DNA of 64,000 nucleotides from Pseudarthrobacter oxydans. Lineage in GTDB: Bacteria > Actinomycetota > Actinomycetes > Actinomycetales > Micrococcaceae. Location of the stretch: contig NZ_JAUSSN010000003.1 of assembly GCF_030812335.1 (NCBI RefSeq), positions 310,001 to 374,000 of the forward strand. The letters run 5' to 3'. The notes beneath the pieces are model-generated. The model ran no database searches, had not been told where the DNA came from, and saw nothing but the letters and a program-made list of their open reading frames with translations. The position numbers and the translations under genes were made by a program. Positions 51,842-60,402 of the stretch are shown here, one piece after another. Position 1 is the first letter of the stretch. The number at the start of each line of letters is the position of its first letter.

Positions 51842-52578
51842 GAGGCACCGCTGGCGGTCTGCGCATCGGACAGCCGCAGCGCCGCGTCAGCGGGGCCGCG
51901 CTTGCCCTGGCCGGCGCCGGAGTCTGCGCTGGCGCCCGCGCCGGTGGCCGCGCGGGTCCAGGGGGTCAGCAGCCGTTCCAGGAGGACCAGTACGGCGTCC
52001 ATCAGCAGCGCGAGGATGAGGATGGCGATGATGCCCACCACCACTTCGGTGATGAAATCACGCTGCAGGCCGGAGGTGAACAGCATGCCGAGGTTGCCGA
52101 TGCCGAGCAGCGCCGCGACGCTGACCAGGGAGATGTTGCTGACCGAGACCACCCGCAGCCCGGCGAACAGCACCGGCAGGGACAGCGGCAGGTCGATCTG
52201 CAGGAACCGTGCGAGGGGTTTGAACCCCATGGCGACGGCGGCCTGCCGGAGGTCCTCGTCCACCGAGTCGAAGGCGTCCAGGGTGGCGCGCACCAGGAGG
52301 GCGACGGCGTAGATGGTCAGGGCCACAACCACGTTGACGGGGTCCAGGATCCGGGTTCCGAGGATGGTCGGCAGGATGATGAACAGCGCCAGGGACGGGA
52401 TGGTGTAGAGCAAAGACGAAGCCGTGAGGACCACAGAGCGGAGTCCGCGGTTCTGCCGGGCGACCTGGGCCAGCGGGACGGCGATGAGCACCCCGAACAC
52501 CATCGGCAGGATGGCCAGGACAAGGTGCTGGCCCGCGAGGCTGAAGACCTGTTCGCTGTTGGCCAGGAACCACTCCAT
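51838..52578 (-). CDS. Compatible-solute ABC transporter permease (OpuCB type)
   Basis: 246 residues from the ATG at 52578 (MEWFLANSEQVFSLAGQHL); the long frame upstream is antisense-like and overlaps the ATPase gene. Membrane helices and the loop LRQAAVAMGFKPLARFLQIDLPLSLPVLFAGLRVVS mark the family; SLLYTIPSLALFIILP is typical. The tail (ATGAGASADSGAGQ) is flexible. Start and ATPase stop share one base (TGATG), so translation is coupled. Confidence 0.92.
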   Translation of the reverse strand: MEWFLANSEQVFSLAGQHLVLAILPMVFGVLIAVPLAQVARQNRGLRSVVLTASSLLYTIPSLALFIILPTILGTRILDPVNVVVALTIYAVALLVRATLDAFDSVDEDLRQAAVAMGFKPLARFLQIDLPLSLPVLFAGLRVVSVSNISLVSVAALLGIGNLGMLFTSGLQRDFITEVVVGIIAILILALLMDAVLVLLERLLTPWTRAATGAGASADSGAGQGKRGPADAALRLSDAQTASGAS

Positions 52579-53672
52579 CAGCGCGCGCCCTGGCGGACGT
52601 GGCGGTCCGACTCTATGACGGCGAGGACTTCCCCGGCGGTGATGACCCCGGCGACGCGGCCGTCCGCGTCCACGGCAACGCCGAGACCGGAGGGCGACGA
52701 CAGGGCCGCATCGAGGGCGCGGCGGAGCGTGTCGCCCTTCCGGAAGAGGGATCCGCCGGGAACAGTCGACGTGCCCTGGCCCGGACCGGACCAGCCGAGC
52801 GGACGCAGGCTTTCGTCCACGACCAGCTGCCACTCGCCGGAGGCGTTGCCGGCCCGGTCGAGTTCATCGGGGGTGATCGTCTGCGCCGGGTGCACGGTCA
52901 CGCCGTCGGACGGGCTGAAGGCCAGGTGCCGGAAGCCGCGGTCCCGGCCCACGAAGGACGCCACGAAGTCGGTGGCCGGGGCGCGAAGGATTTCCTCCGG
53001 AGTGGCGTATTGCGCCAGTTTGCCGCCGAGGCCGAAGACCGCCACCTTGTCGCCGAGGACCGTGGCCTCGTCAATGTCGTGGGTGACGAAGACGATGGTC
53101 TTGGCCAGATCGCGCTGGAGCCGGAGGAGTTCCTGCTGCAGTTCATCGCGGACCACGGGGTCCACGGCGCTGAAGGGTTCGTCCATGAGCAGCACGGGCG
53201 GGTCGGCGGCGAGCGCCCGGGCCACGCCGACGCGCTGCTGCTGGCCGCCGGACAGCTGTGAGGGGTACCGCTTGCCCAGCGCGGAGGCCAGCCCGACGAC
53301 GTCGAGCAGTTCCTGCGCACGTTTCCGCGCCTCGGCCTTGGAGACGCCGTTGAGCCGGGGAACGGTGGCGATGTTGTCCAGGACGGAACGGTGCGGCATC
53401 AGCCCGGAGGACTGCATGACGTAGCCCATGGACCGGCGCAGCTTCGCCGCCGGCACCGCGGTGACGTCCTGGCCGTCCACGGTGATGGTTCCCGAGGTCG
53501 GTTCGACCATGCGGTTGATCATCCGCAGCGAGGTGGTTTTGCCGCAGCCCGAGGGCCCGACGAAGACCGTGATGGCGCCCTTGTCGATGGACATGGTCAG
53601 GCCATCGACGGCGGGCTGGCCGCCCTGGTACCGCTTGGTGACGTTCTGGAACTCGATCATGGCTTCAGCCAT
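52578..53672 (-). CDS. Compatible-solute ABC transporter ATP-binding protein with CBS-like C-terminus
   Basis: 364 residues. ABC domain: Walker A GPSGCGKTTSLRMINRM, Q-loop GYVMQSSGLMPHR, signature [16 protein letters not shown], Walker B VLLMDEPFSAVDPV, switch His in VFVTHDIDEA. The QxSGLMPH and DEATVLGDKVAVF segments are typical of the ProV/OpuCA group. The C-terminal part (about 255-360) is a degraded CBS-like region ending VAVDADGRVAGVITAGEVLAVIES, which in OpuA senses ionic strength. First gene of the operon, with a promoter at 53725-53754. Confidence 0.92.
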   Translation of the reverse strand: MAEAMIEFQNVTKRYQGGQPAVDGLTMSIDKGAITVFVGPSGCGKTTSLRMINRMVEPTSGTITVDGQDVTAVPAAKLRRSMGYVMQSSGLMPHRSVLDNIATVPRLNGVSKAEARKRAQELLDVVGLASALGKRYPSQLSGGQQQRVGVARALAADPPVLLMDEPFSAVDPVVRDELQQELLRLQRDLAKTIVFVTHDIDEATVLGDKVAVFGLGGKLAQYATPEEILRAPATDFVASFVGRDRGFRHLAFSPSDGVTVHPAQTITPDELDRAGNASGEWQLVVDESLRPLGWSGPGQGTSTVPGGSLFRKGDTLRRALDAALSSPSGLGVAVDADGRVAGVITAGEVLAVIESDRHVRQGAR

Positions 53673-53724
53673 TTCCGGGGCTTACCTTACTCTTGGCGGC
53701 AACAACGGACGGTCCAGCCAACTG

Positions 53725-53796
53725 ATCATAGACACGCTGATTTTTGGCTGTAAAGCAGGTAGAACTCAGCCTAACCAGCGCGGCTGACAATGTCAG
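53725..53796 (-). promoter_or_regulatory. Promoter of the OpuC-type operon and nearby palindrome
   Basis: On the minus strand TTTACA (53754-53749) is 18 nt from TATGAT (53730-53725): both are five of six matches to the sigma-70 consensus. About 30 bp upstream CTGACA-A-TGTCAG (53784-53796) is a perfect 6-bp palindrome. The leader would be about 45 nt. The rest of the gap to rsgA shows nothing else. Confidence 0.6.
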
Positions 53797-53933
53797 GGAT
53801 ATCGTCGAGGGCGCTGTGGCTGACGTAGTCATTCGTAGCGCAGGCGGCTTTGGATGGGTGCCGCGCGGAAATACTTTCCCGCAGCGCCCCTCCGCAGCCC
53901 CGCGGCGCTGTTGCTTGTTACCTCCGGGCCGGG

Positions 53934-55148
53934 TCAGCGGGTCTGCCGGCCGCCCCCTTTGGACCCGCCCCGGCCCTTCCTGCCGCGCTTCGCACCCTCG
54001 TTGGCTGCGGCCTCGTAGCTGTCCCGTTCGGCCGCGCGCTGGCTCTTGCCCGCGGCCGAAATCTGCTGGTGCCACTCGCGCGCGTAGGCGCGGCGGGCGG
54101 CGGCATCGTGCCGCCGGGCCAGGGCGGCGAGTTCGCGCTGGAGTTTCAGGTAGCTCTCCCAGCGGCGGTCATCGAGGGACCCGTCCGCGAGCGCGGCCTG
54201 CACGGCGCAGCCGGGCTCGCGGCCGTGGGCGCAGTCGGAAAACCGGCACTCGGCGAAGAGGTACTCGAGGTCGCCGAACATCTCCGCCATCCCGCTGTCG
54301 GCGTCGAACAGCCCGAAGCCGCGCACCCCGGGGGTATCCATCAGCACGGCGCCCCCGGGCAGGGGCACGAGTTCGCGGGAGGTGGTGGTGTGTTTGCCCT
54401 TGCCGTCGCCGGCCCGGACTTCCCCCGTATCCTGGACCTCCGCGCCGGCGAGGGCGTTGATCAGGGTGGATTTGCCGGCCCCGGAGGGACCCAGCAGCAC
54501 GAGGGTGCCGCCGGGCGGGAGGTGGCCCAGCAGTTCGTCGAGGCCGTCGCGGTGTTCCGCGGAGGTGGTGACCACCGCGACGCCGGCGGCCTGGAGGATC
54601 ACCTTGCCGACGACGTCGTCCGCGAGGTCGGCGAGGTCCGCCTTGGTGATGATGACCAGCGGGGTGGCTCCCGAGTCCCAGGCCGCGACGAGGGTGCGTT
54701 CGAGCCGGTTGTGGGTGAGCGGCCGGTCCACGGGCACCACGACGCCGACGATGTCCATGTTGGCGCCGAGGACCTGCGCCTCCGAGGAGGCGTCGAAGGC
54801 GCGTTTGCGGCTCAGTTCCGAGTGCCGCGGCAGTATCCCCGCGATGGCGGGCTCCCCCGCGGTATTGGATCCGAGCCAGACCCAGTCGCCGGTGGCGGGC
54901 AGCTCCCCGGTGCCGGGATACGGCAGATGGAGCGTCGTATCGTGTGTGGCGATCAGGACGAGGTTGCGGTCCACGCGGATGACCCGGCCCGCGCCGGTGC
55001 CGCCGGGCACGGGCTGGGCCGCGAACCTAGCGGCGACGGCGGCGGTGAAGCCGTACCCTGCCGGGCCCGCGGGGAGGTTGTCGGGGATGTTGTTGGGGAT
55101 GAGGTTGGTGGCGCCGGAGGCGCCCGGATGTGCACAGGAAGTAGTCAA
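53934..55148 (-). CDS. rsgA: Ribosome small-subunit-dependent GTPase A
   Basis: 404 residues from a TTG at 55148 with AAAGGG about 6 nt upstream. The GTPase motifs are in the circularly permuted order of RsgA/YjeQ: G4 (ITKADLADL), then G1 (LGPSGAGKSTLINAL), then G3 (MDTPGVRGFG). The zinc knuckle follows as C-x4-C-x-H-x5-C (CRFSDCAHGREPGC). An OB-like N-terminal part precedes them, and the tail is very basic (GAKRGRKGRGGSKGGG). It matures the 30S subunit. A 26-codon open frame with a strong ribosome-binding site lies just upstream. Confidence 0.93.
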   Translation of the reverse strand: MTTSCAHPGASGATNLIPNNIPDNLPAGPAGYGFTAAVAARFAAQPVPGGTGAGRVIRVDRNLVLIATHDTTLHLPYPGTGELPATGDWVWLGSNTAGEPAIAGILPRHSELSRKRAFDASSEAQVLGANMDIVGVVVPVDRPLTHNRLERTLVAAWDSGATPLVIITKADLADLADDVVGKVILQAAGVAVVTTSAEHRDGLDELLGHLPPGGTLVLLGPSGAGKSTLINALAGAEVQDTGEVRAGDGKGKHTTTSRELVPLPGGAVLMDTPGVRGFGLFDADSGMAEMFGDLEYLFAECRFSDCAHGREPGCAVQAALADGSLDDRRWESYLKLQRELAALARRHDAAARRAYAREWHQQISAAGKSQRAAERDSYEAAANEGAKRGRKGRGGSKGGGRQTR

Positions 55149-55214
55149 CGAAAACCCTTTGGTGGGCCCCGGTGCACGTGCCGCGCTGCGGGTGGAACCT
55201 GGCAGGGGTTGCGG

Positions 55215-55295
55215 CTAGTGGGTGCTGATGGCCGGGGCAGGAATGATGGGCTGGCTGATGTTGGCGCGCAGTGCGCACCGGACTGTTGCAGTCAT
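55215..55295 (-). CDS. Possible leader peptide upstream of rsgA
   Basis: A 26-codon open frame on the minus strand, ATG at 55295 and TAG at 55215, ending 66 nt before the rsgA TTG. It begins MTATVRCALR and ends PAPAISTH. It is preceded by GGGGAGGTGGAGACG, one of the best ribosome-binding sites in the window, which is why I think it is translated. The Pro/Ile-rich end (QPIIPAPA) and its place before a gene with a weak TTG start suggest a regulatory or coupling role. There is no run of one amino acid of the kind seen in classical attenuators. Not recognised as a known family. Confidence 0.55.
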   Translation of the reverse strand: MTATVRCALRANISQPIIPAPAISTH

Positions 55296-55415
55296 CGTCT
55301 CCACCTCCCCGTTCCCGCTGTCGGCTTGTCTGCCGGTTTTTAGAATAGCCGGATGCCCCGTGCCTGGCTAGGAATCCGGCTGGAAAGTCTGGCCGGCCAG
55401 GACAGCTGGGGGGGG

Positions 55416-55868
55416 TCAGGACAGCTGCCCGTTCAGGGGCCGCTCGCGGTGGAGCCGGAGTGCGGCGTCGACGAGCGAGACCTTGTTGAGCCTGGGTACG
55501 TCCTCCAGCGGGATCCAGTCGGCGTGTGTGGTGCTGCCGTCCACCTCGTGCCGCAGCTCCCCGCCGGTAATCGTTGCCTCGTAGATGAGCCGGAGGGACT
55601 GGAAGTCCCGTTCGCCGCCGTCGATCCGGATCTCCGCGGGCCAGTGCCCGACGTCGATCCCCAGCATGGCGCCGACCTCCGCGTGGTACCCGGTTTCCTC
55701 GTAGATTTCCCGGCGGCAGCCATCGACGGGGTGCTCGGCCAGGTCCAGGCCGCCGCCCGGCAGGGTCCAGCCTTCCTTGCCGCCCTGCTTCCAGTACGCC
55801 AGGAGGATGGCGCCGTCGCGGATGATGACCGCGTAGGCGGCGGGCCGGGTGTCGAAGTTGAGGCTCAT
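55416..55868 (-). CDS. NUDIX hydrolase
   Basis: 150 residues. The Nudix box G-x5-E-x7-REUXEEXGU is complete: GLDLAEHPVDGCRREIYEETGY with the metal-binding REIYEE. The preceding strand (AVIIRDGAILLAYWKQGGKEGWTLPGGG) is typical. It hydrolyses a nucleoside diphosphate linked to some moiety; substrate unknown. The ATG is preceded by TACGCT-GGAGGA, so the mRNA might be leaderless or use the GGAGG. It ends about 120 bp before the leader peptide of rsgA. Confidence 0.9.
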   Translation of the reverse strand: MSLNFDTRPAAYAVIIRDGAILLAYWKQGGKEGWTLPGGGLDLAEHPVDGCRREIYEETGYHAEVGAMLGIDVGHWPAEIRIDGGERDFQSLRLIYEATITGGELRHEVDGSTTHADWIPLEDVPRLNKVSLVDAALRLHRERPLNGQLS

Positions 55869-55874
55869 TCCTCC

Positions 55875-55880
55875 AGCGTA
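55875..55880 (-). promoter_or_regulatory. Putative -10 box (TACGCT) for the NUDIX gene
   Basis: TACGCT on the minus strand ends 6 nt before the ATG at 55868. The intervening GGAGGA is also a possible ribosome-binding site, so this is less certain than the others. Confidence 0.35.
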
Positions 55881-55913
55881 GTGGCCGACGGCGCAGTAGC
55901 CCGGCGGGCCGGG

Positions 55914-56846
55914 TCAGTCCTGCTCGGCCACGAGCTGGAGCACACCAAAGACGGGGTCCTGCTCCAGGACGCGGACGTCGGTGATGCCCTCGGCGGCGAG
56001 GGCGGCGCGGAAGGATTCCTGCAGGCGGGGGACGTTCATGCCCAGTCCGCTGCCCAGGATCACCGGGCCGTCGATGCCGAGCTTCCGGACTGTCTGCAGC
56101 GCCAGGGCTGCCAGGTCCCGTCCGGCCTGGTCCACGAGTGCCTGGCTGGCGGTGTGGCCGGCGGCGGCCGCGTCGACCACGAGCCGGGCCCGTTCGGCCC
56201 AGTACCGGCGTCCGGTGTCCGGTGAATGGAAGAGCGCGATCAGCTTGTTGGGGTCATCCACACCGCAGGAGGCCAGCAGGGCGGTGGTGAGCCCGTCGGG
56301 TTCCAGCCCCTGATTCATCCGCCGCAGGCTGTGGCGCACCGCCTCTCGGCCCAGCCAGTACCCGCTGCCTTCGTCGCCGAGCAGATAGCCCCAGCCGCCG
56401 GCGCGCGCCTCCTCGCCACGGCTGTTCCGGCCCCACGCGGCCGAGCCCGTTCCGCCGATGACGGCGACGCCGGTGCTAGCGCCGCCGGCCGCCAGCAGGA
56501 GCCGCGAATCGTGGACCACCGTGATCCGGGCGCCCGGCACGTGCGGCGCGATCAGGGCAGCGAGCGCGGCGGCGTCCTCGTCGGTATCGATGCCGCCGGC
56601 TCCCGCGTAGACCCGGGCGACCGTTCCGCCGCCGATCCGGGCGAAGAGCTCCGCGAGGTGCAGGGCCGCCTCCTCGCGGCTGACGTTTTGGACGTTGGAG
56701 CTGCCCACCGATTCGTCGGCCATGACCGTGCCGTCCTCGAAGCGGACGCCGCGGGTCTTGGTCCCGCCGATATCGAGGCCGATCACGGCGGCGGGTACGG
56801 TCGGGGCGACGGGGTCCGCCGCCGGCGGGATGTCAGAATGAGTCAC
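55914..56846 (-). CDS. N-acetylglucosamine kinase-like protein (BadF/BadG/BcrA ATPase family)
   Basis: 310 residues. The actin-like ATPase signatures are present: phosphate-1 GLDIGGTKTRGVRFEDG, AGAGGIDTDEDAAAL, HDSRLLLAAGG, phosphate-2 VIGGTGSAAWGRN and the adenosine motif VILGSGLGMNVPRLQ. GWGYLLGDEGSGYWLGREAVR is characteristic of the NAGK/BadF branch. It would phosphorylate GlcNAc or a related amino sugar from cell-wall turnover. GTG start at 56846, 6 nt after TAGGCT on the minus strand. Divergent from the nitronate monooxygenase gene, 36 bp away. Confidence 0.85.
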   Translation of the reverse strand: MTHSDIPPAADPVAPTVPAAVIGLDIGGTKTRGVRFEDGTVMADESVGSSNVQNVSREEAALHLAELFARIGGGTVARVYAGAGGIDTDEDAAALAALIAPHVPGARITVVHDSRLLLAAGGASTGVAVIGGTGSAAWGRNSRGEEARAGGWGYLLGDEGSGYWLGREAVRHSLRRMNQGLEPDGLTTALLASCGVDDPNKLIALFHSPDTGRRYWAERARLVVDAAAAGHTASQALVDQAGRDLAALALQTVRKLGIDGPVILGSGLGMNVPRLQESFRAALAAEGITDVRVLEQDPVFGVLQLVAEQD

Positions 56847-56852
56847 CGGAAC

Positions 56853-56858
56853 AGCCTA
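56853..56858 (-). promoter_or_regulatory. Putative -10 box (TAGGCT) for the kinase gene
   Basis: TAGGCT-GTTCCG-GTG: exactly 6 nt to the start at 56846, and no Shine-Dalgarno sequence. Confidence 0.45.
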
Positions 56859-56882
56859 CTGAATCCTCTCCAGGAGTGAGCA

Positions 56883-57929
56883 ATGTCGTACGACATCTTT
56901 GGTACCCGCATTATTGCCGCCCCAATGGCCGGCGGGACTTCCACACCGGCCTTCGTGGCGGCCGTGCATGATGCCGGGGGTCTGGGTTTCCTGGCCGCCG
57001 GCTATAAGAGCGTGGATGCCATGCAGGCGGAGATCCGCAGCGCCCGCGCCGCCGGGACCCGATTCGGCATGAACGTCTTCGTTCCCGATCCCGCCCAGCT
57101 CCCGCCGTCCGCCGCGGTGCGGGCGCAGCTCGAGGACTACCGCGCCCGGCTGCGGCCGGATGCCGTGCGGTACGGGGTGGAGGTCCCGCCGCTGCGGCTC
57201 GACGACGACGATCACTGGCAGGGCAAGATCGACGCGCTGCTGGCCGATCCGGTGGAACTGGTCAGTTTTGCCTTCGGGCTGCCCGGGACCGATGTTGTCC
57301 GGGCGCTGCAGCGCTCAGGCTCCGCCGTGCTCGCCACGGTCACCACGGTGGACGAGGCGCTGGAGGCCGCCGGGCGGGGCGTGGATGCGCTCGTGGTGCA
57401 GCACGGAAGCGCCGGCGGCCACAGCGCGGCGTTCCAGCCGGGTGCTGCGGCGCGGGGTGCCGGACGCGCTGACAGCCGGCCGGGCACGACGGCGGAGCTG
57501 CTCGCCCGGGTGCGGGCGGCCGTCGGGCTCCCGCTGCTGGCGGCCGGCGGCGTGATGGACCGGGCGGGGCTGGAGGAGGTGCTGGCCGCGGGGGCACAGG
57601 CCGCCCAGCTGGGGACGGCGTTCCTGCGCACGCACGAAAGCGGGGCGCGGCAGCTGCACAAGGACGCCCTCGCCAGCCCGCACTTTACGCTGACCCGGCT
57701 GACGCGAGCGTTCACCGGACGGCCCGCCCGGGCGCTGGTCAACGAGTTTGTCCGGGACCACCCCGACGCGCCGGAGTCCTATCCGGCCGTGCACCACCTC
57801 ACCGCTCCGCTGCGCGCGGCCGCGGCTGCCGCCGGGGATGCGGAACGGCTCAACCTCTGGGCCGGGACAGGCTGGCAGCGGGCGCGGCCCGGCTCCGTCG
57901 CCGATGTGATGGCGGAACTGCTGGACTGA
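56883..57929 (+). CDS. Nitronate monooxygenase (2-nitropropane dioxygenase family)
   Basis: 348 residues, TIM-barrel flavoprotein. PMAGGTSTPAFVAAVHDAGGLGFLAAGY at the N-terminus, VQHGSAGGHSAAF and LPLLAAGGVMDRAGLEEVLAAGAQAAQLGTAFLRTHES mark the FMN-binding nitronate monooxygenase family. It oxidises alkyl nitronates and can detoxify 3-nitropropionate-type compounds; substrate here is unknown. CAGGAG precedes the ATG. It converges with the LysR gene after 12 bp. Confidence 0.88.
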   Translation: MSYDIFGTRIIAAPMAGGTSTPAFVAAVHDAGGLGFLAAGYKSVDAMQAEIRSARAAGTRFGMNVFVPDPAQLPPSAAVRAQLEDYRARLRPDAVRYGVEVPPLRLDDDDHWQGKIDALLADPVELVSFAFGLPGTDVVRALQRSGSAVLATVTTVDEALEAAGRGVDALVVQHGSAGGHSAAFQPGAAARGAGRADSRPGTTAELLARVRAAVGLPLLAAGGVMDRAGLEEVLAAGAQAAQLGTAFLRTHESGARQLHKDALASPHFTLTRLTRAFTGRPARALVNEFVRDHPDAPESYPAVHHLTAPLRAAAAAAGDAERLNLWAGTGWQRARPGSVADVMAELLD

Positions 57930-57941
57930 CCGCCGGCCTGC

Positions 57942-58925
57942 TCAGGTGCCGGAGCGGCCGCGGACGAAACCGGCCAGGAGCGCCGGGCCTTCGCTGAGCA
58001 CCAGCTCCCGGAACAGCCGTACCGGGTCCGGTTCGGTGTCCGCCCCGCCACGGCGTTCCCGCCAGGCCAGCCCGATCTCCCGGAAGGCCAGTCCGGAATC
58101 CAGGGCGAGCTCCACCCAGCCAAGGCCGCCGGACTGCCCGGGAGTGCGGCGTCCGGGGGCCGGGCCGCCGGGCGGGAGGATGCTCACGCCGAGACCTGCC
58201 GAGACGAGGCCCCTGGCCGTGTGGGAATCCTGGCTCTCGAAGGCGATGCGGGGCCGGAAACCCGCCTCCCGGAACAGGGCGTCGGTCAGCGAGCGCATGC
58301 CGTAGCCTGCGCCCATCGCCACGAACGGGTCCTGCCGGATTTCCGCGAGGCCCGCGCTGCGGCGCTTCGCCAGGGGGTGCCGGTGGTGGACCACGAGCCG
58401 CAGCGGTTCCCGGTAGAGGGCGGCGGAGGAAATCAGCCGGCTCGGCGCAGCGACCGGTGCGGTCAGGGCCAGGTCCGCGTCGCCGGCGGCCAGTTCCGCC
58501 AGGCAGCCGTCCCGGGCGCCCTGGCTGAGGTCGAAGGCCGGCTGCGGATGCCGGCTGCGGAAGGCGCTGATCAGCAGCGGCAGCATCGCCTCACCGAAGG
58601 TGTGCTGGAACGTCACCGCGATCCGGCCGCGCACCACCTCCGACTCGTGCCGGACCAGGTCCAGCCCGGTCTGGAACTCGCCCAGCGCGGCCTCGATGTG
58701 CGGCAGGAGCGCCTTCGCGGCGGGGGTCAGCCGCACGCCGCGGCCGTCACGGATCAGCAGTTCCGTCCCGATGATGCTGCTGGCGCGGGCGATTCCCCGG
58801 CTGACCGTCGACTGGGGCAGTCCCAGCACTTCGGCGGTCTCGGTGATGTGCTGGGTGCGCCCGAGTTCAGCCAGCAGGGGCAGCAGCGGCAGCAGCTGGA
58901 CCAGCTGCTTGTGTTCCACGTCCAT
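57942..58925 (-). CDS. LysR-family transcriptional regulator
   Basis: 327 residues from the ATG at 58925 (MDVEHKQLVQ), with GGAGG about 8 nt upstream. N-terminal winged helix: LGRTQHITETAEVLGLPQSTVSRGIARASSIIGTELLIRDGRG. The ligand-binding domain follows (RGRIAVTFQHTFGEAMLPLLI, DLALTAPVAAPSRL, GLGVSILPPGG). It is divergent from an MFS gene 90 bp away, the usual arrangement for a LysR regulator and its target. The very long open frame on this strand that continues into the MFS gene is an antisense artefact. Confidence 0.9.
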   Translation of the reverse strand: MDVEHKQLVQLLPLLPLLAELGRTQHITETAEVLGLPQSTVSRGIARASSIIGTELLIRDGRGVRLTPAAKALLPHIEAALGEFQTGLDLVRHESEVVRGRIAVTFQHTFGEAMLPLLISAFRSRHPQPAFDLSQGARDGCLAELAAGDADLALTAPVAAPSRLISSAALYREPLRLVVHHRHPLAKRRSAGLAEIRQDPFVAMGAGYGMRSLTDALFREAGFRPRIAFESQDSHTARGLVSAGLGVSILPPGGPAPGRRTPGQSGGLGWVELALDSGLAFREIGLAWRERRGGADTEPDPVRLFRELVLSEGPALLAGFVRGRSGT

Positions 58926-59003
58926 GACCCATCCTCCAGATCGTTCCGTATTTGCTATTGATTCTATGAGAATCATGCATTGGAAGCATGTCTTTCGGAG
59001 GCC

Positions 59004-59009
59004 TATTCT
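59004..59009 (+). promoter_or_regulatory. Putative -10 box (TATTCT) for the MFS gene
   Basis: TATTCT-GGGGAG-ATG, exactly 6 nt. GGGGAG could also act as a ribosome-binding site. Confidence 0.4.
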
Positions 59010-59015
59010 GGGGAG

Positions 59016-60359
59016 ATGCCCCGCCTTCCACTGCTCCGCCGCCCCGTTGCCCGCGGCCTGGTCCAAGTCCAGGCCCAGGCCCAGGCCCAGGTCCAGGTCC
59101 ACGGCCAGGTCCAGCCGGACCCTGCCGGCGGCACCCTTGCTGTTTGGCCGGGGCATCCGAAGGGGTCCGCGGCCTACCGGAAGATTCTGGCCGGCCTGGC
59201 GTTCGCGGGCGTCGCCACCTTTGCCCAGCTCTACTCCACCCAGGCGGTGCTGCCGATGATGGCGGCGGATCTGCAGATCACGGCGGCCGAGGCGGCGCTC
59301 ACCATCTCCCTCGCCACGGTGGGGCTGGCGGCGACGGTGCTTCCGTGGTCGTTCCTGGCCGACCGGATCGGCCGGGTCCGGGCCATGATGTGGGGCATCT
59401 CGGCCGCCACGGTACTGGGACTGCTGGTCCCGCTGGCCTCGAGCTTCCCGATGCTGCTGGGCCTGCGGATGCTCGAAGGCATGGCACTGGGCGGCATCCC
59501 CGCCATCGCCATCGCCTACCTCAACGAGGAGGTCAACAAGGCCCACGCCGCACTGGCGGCCGGAACCTACGTCGCCGGCACCACCCTGGGTGGACTCGCC
59601 GGCCGGCTGCTGGCCGGCTTTGTCGGCGAACTCTGGGGATGGCGGGCCGCGGCCCTGGCCGTCTCGATCCTGGCCGCCGCGGCCGCGGCCCTGTTCGTGG
59701 TCCTGGTGCCGCAGGCCCGGGGCTTCACGGCCGCGGCGGCCGGCGGCTTCCGCGGGGCCTTCCGGACGCTGGCGGGCCACGGGCGGAATCCGCGGCTGCT
59801 GGCTCTCTACGTCCAGGCGTTCCTGCTGATGGGCGGCTTCGTGGCTGTCTACAACTACCTTGGCTTCCGGCTCTCCGGTGAACCCTTCAGCCTCCCGGCC
59901 ACCATCATCAGCCTGATCTTCCTGGCCTACCTTTCCGGCACGGTCTCGTCCCGCTGGGCCGGCGGACTGACGGAGCGGTTCGGGCGGCGCACGGTGCTGA
60001 TTGCGGGGACGGTGCTCATGGCGGCGGGCCTGGCCCTGACGCTGACGCAACTGCTGGGACTCATCCTGGCGGGCCTGCTGCTGTTCACCGCCGGCTTTTT
60101 TGCGGCGCACAGCGTCGGCGCAGGCTGGACCGGGGCGATCGCCACGACCGGCCGGGCCCAGGCCGCCTCGCTCTACAACCTCGCCTACTACCTCGGGTCC
60201 AGCGTCATCGGCTGGGCCGGCGGGCTGGTTTTCCAGACGCTGGGCTGGACCGCGCTGGCGCTGACCGTGATCGGGCTGGCCTGCACGACGGCGGTGATCA
60301 CCGCCGTCGTGCATCCCGCCCGCGCGTCGGCCGAAGCGCCGGCCGACGCCGGCAGCTGA
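59016..60359 (+). CDS. MFS transporter (YnfM-like efflux type)
   Basis: 447 residues from the ATG at 59016 (MPRLPLL). About twelve membrane helices; the loop motif DRIGRVRAMMWG is the MFS signature between helices 2 and 3, with RFGRRTVLIAGTVLMAAG in the second half. The N-terminus carries a Gln/Val-rich low-complexity stretch (QAQAQAQVQV) encoded by CAGGCC/CAGGTC hexamer repeats at about 59066-59115. Divergent from the LysR gene, which likely regulates it. Substrate unknown; arabinose or drug efflux is typical of the group. Confidence 0.88.
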   Translation: MPRLPLLRRPVARGLVQVQAQAQAQVQVHGQVQPDPAGGTLAVWPGHPKGSAAYRKILAGLAFAGVATFAQLYSTQAVLPMMAADLQITAAEAALTISLATVGLAATVLPWSFLADRIGRVRAMMWGISAATVLGLLVPLASSFPMLLGLRMLEGMALGGIPAIAIAYLNEEVNKAHAALAAGTYVAGTTLGGLAGRLLAGFVGELWGWRAAALAVSILAAAAAALFVVLVPQARGFTAAAAGGFRGAFRTLAGHGRNPRLLALYVQAFLLMGGFVAVYNYLGFRLSGEPFSLPATIISLIFLAYLSGTVSSRWAGGLTERFGRRTVLIAGTVLMAAGLALTLTQLLGLILAGLLLFTAGFFAAHSVGAGWTGAIATTGRAQAASLYNLAYYLGSSVIGWAGGLVFQTLGWTALALTVIGLACTTAVITAVVHPARASAEAPADAGS

Positions 60360-60402
60360 AACTGCAGCTGCCGCCAGCCGCCGAGGCGACGCGCGGAGGG
60401 CG

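Noticed and set aside
52579..52833. N-terminal extension of the OpuCB-type permease
   Set aside because: It overlaps the ATPase gene and is Arg/Pro-rich; the ATG at 52578 couples with the ATPase stop.
50000..53700. Genomic island around the OpuC operon
   Set aside because: Codon use and GC look like the surroundings and no mobility gene or repeat borders it.
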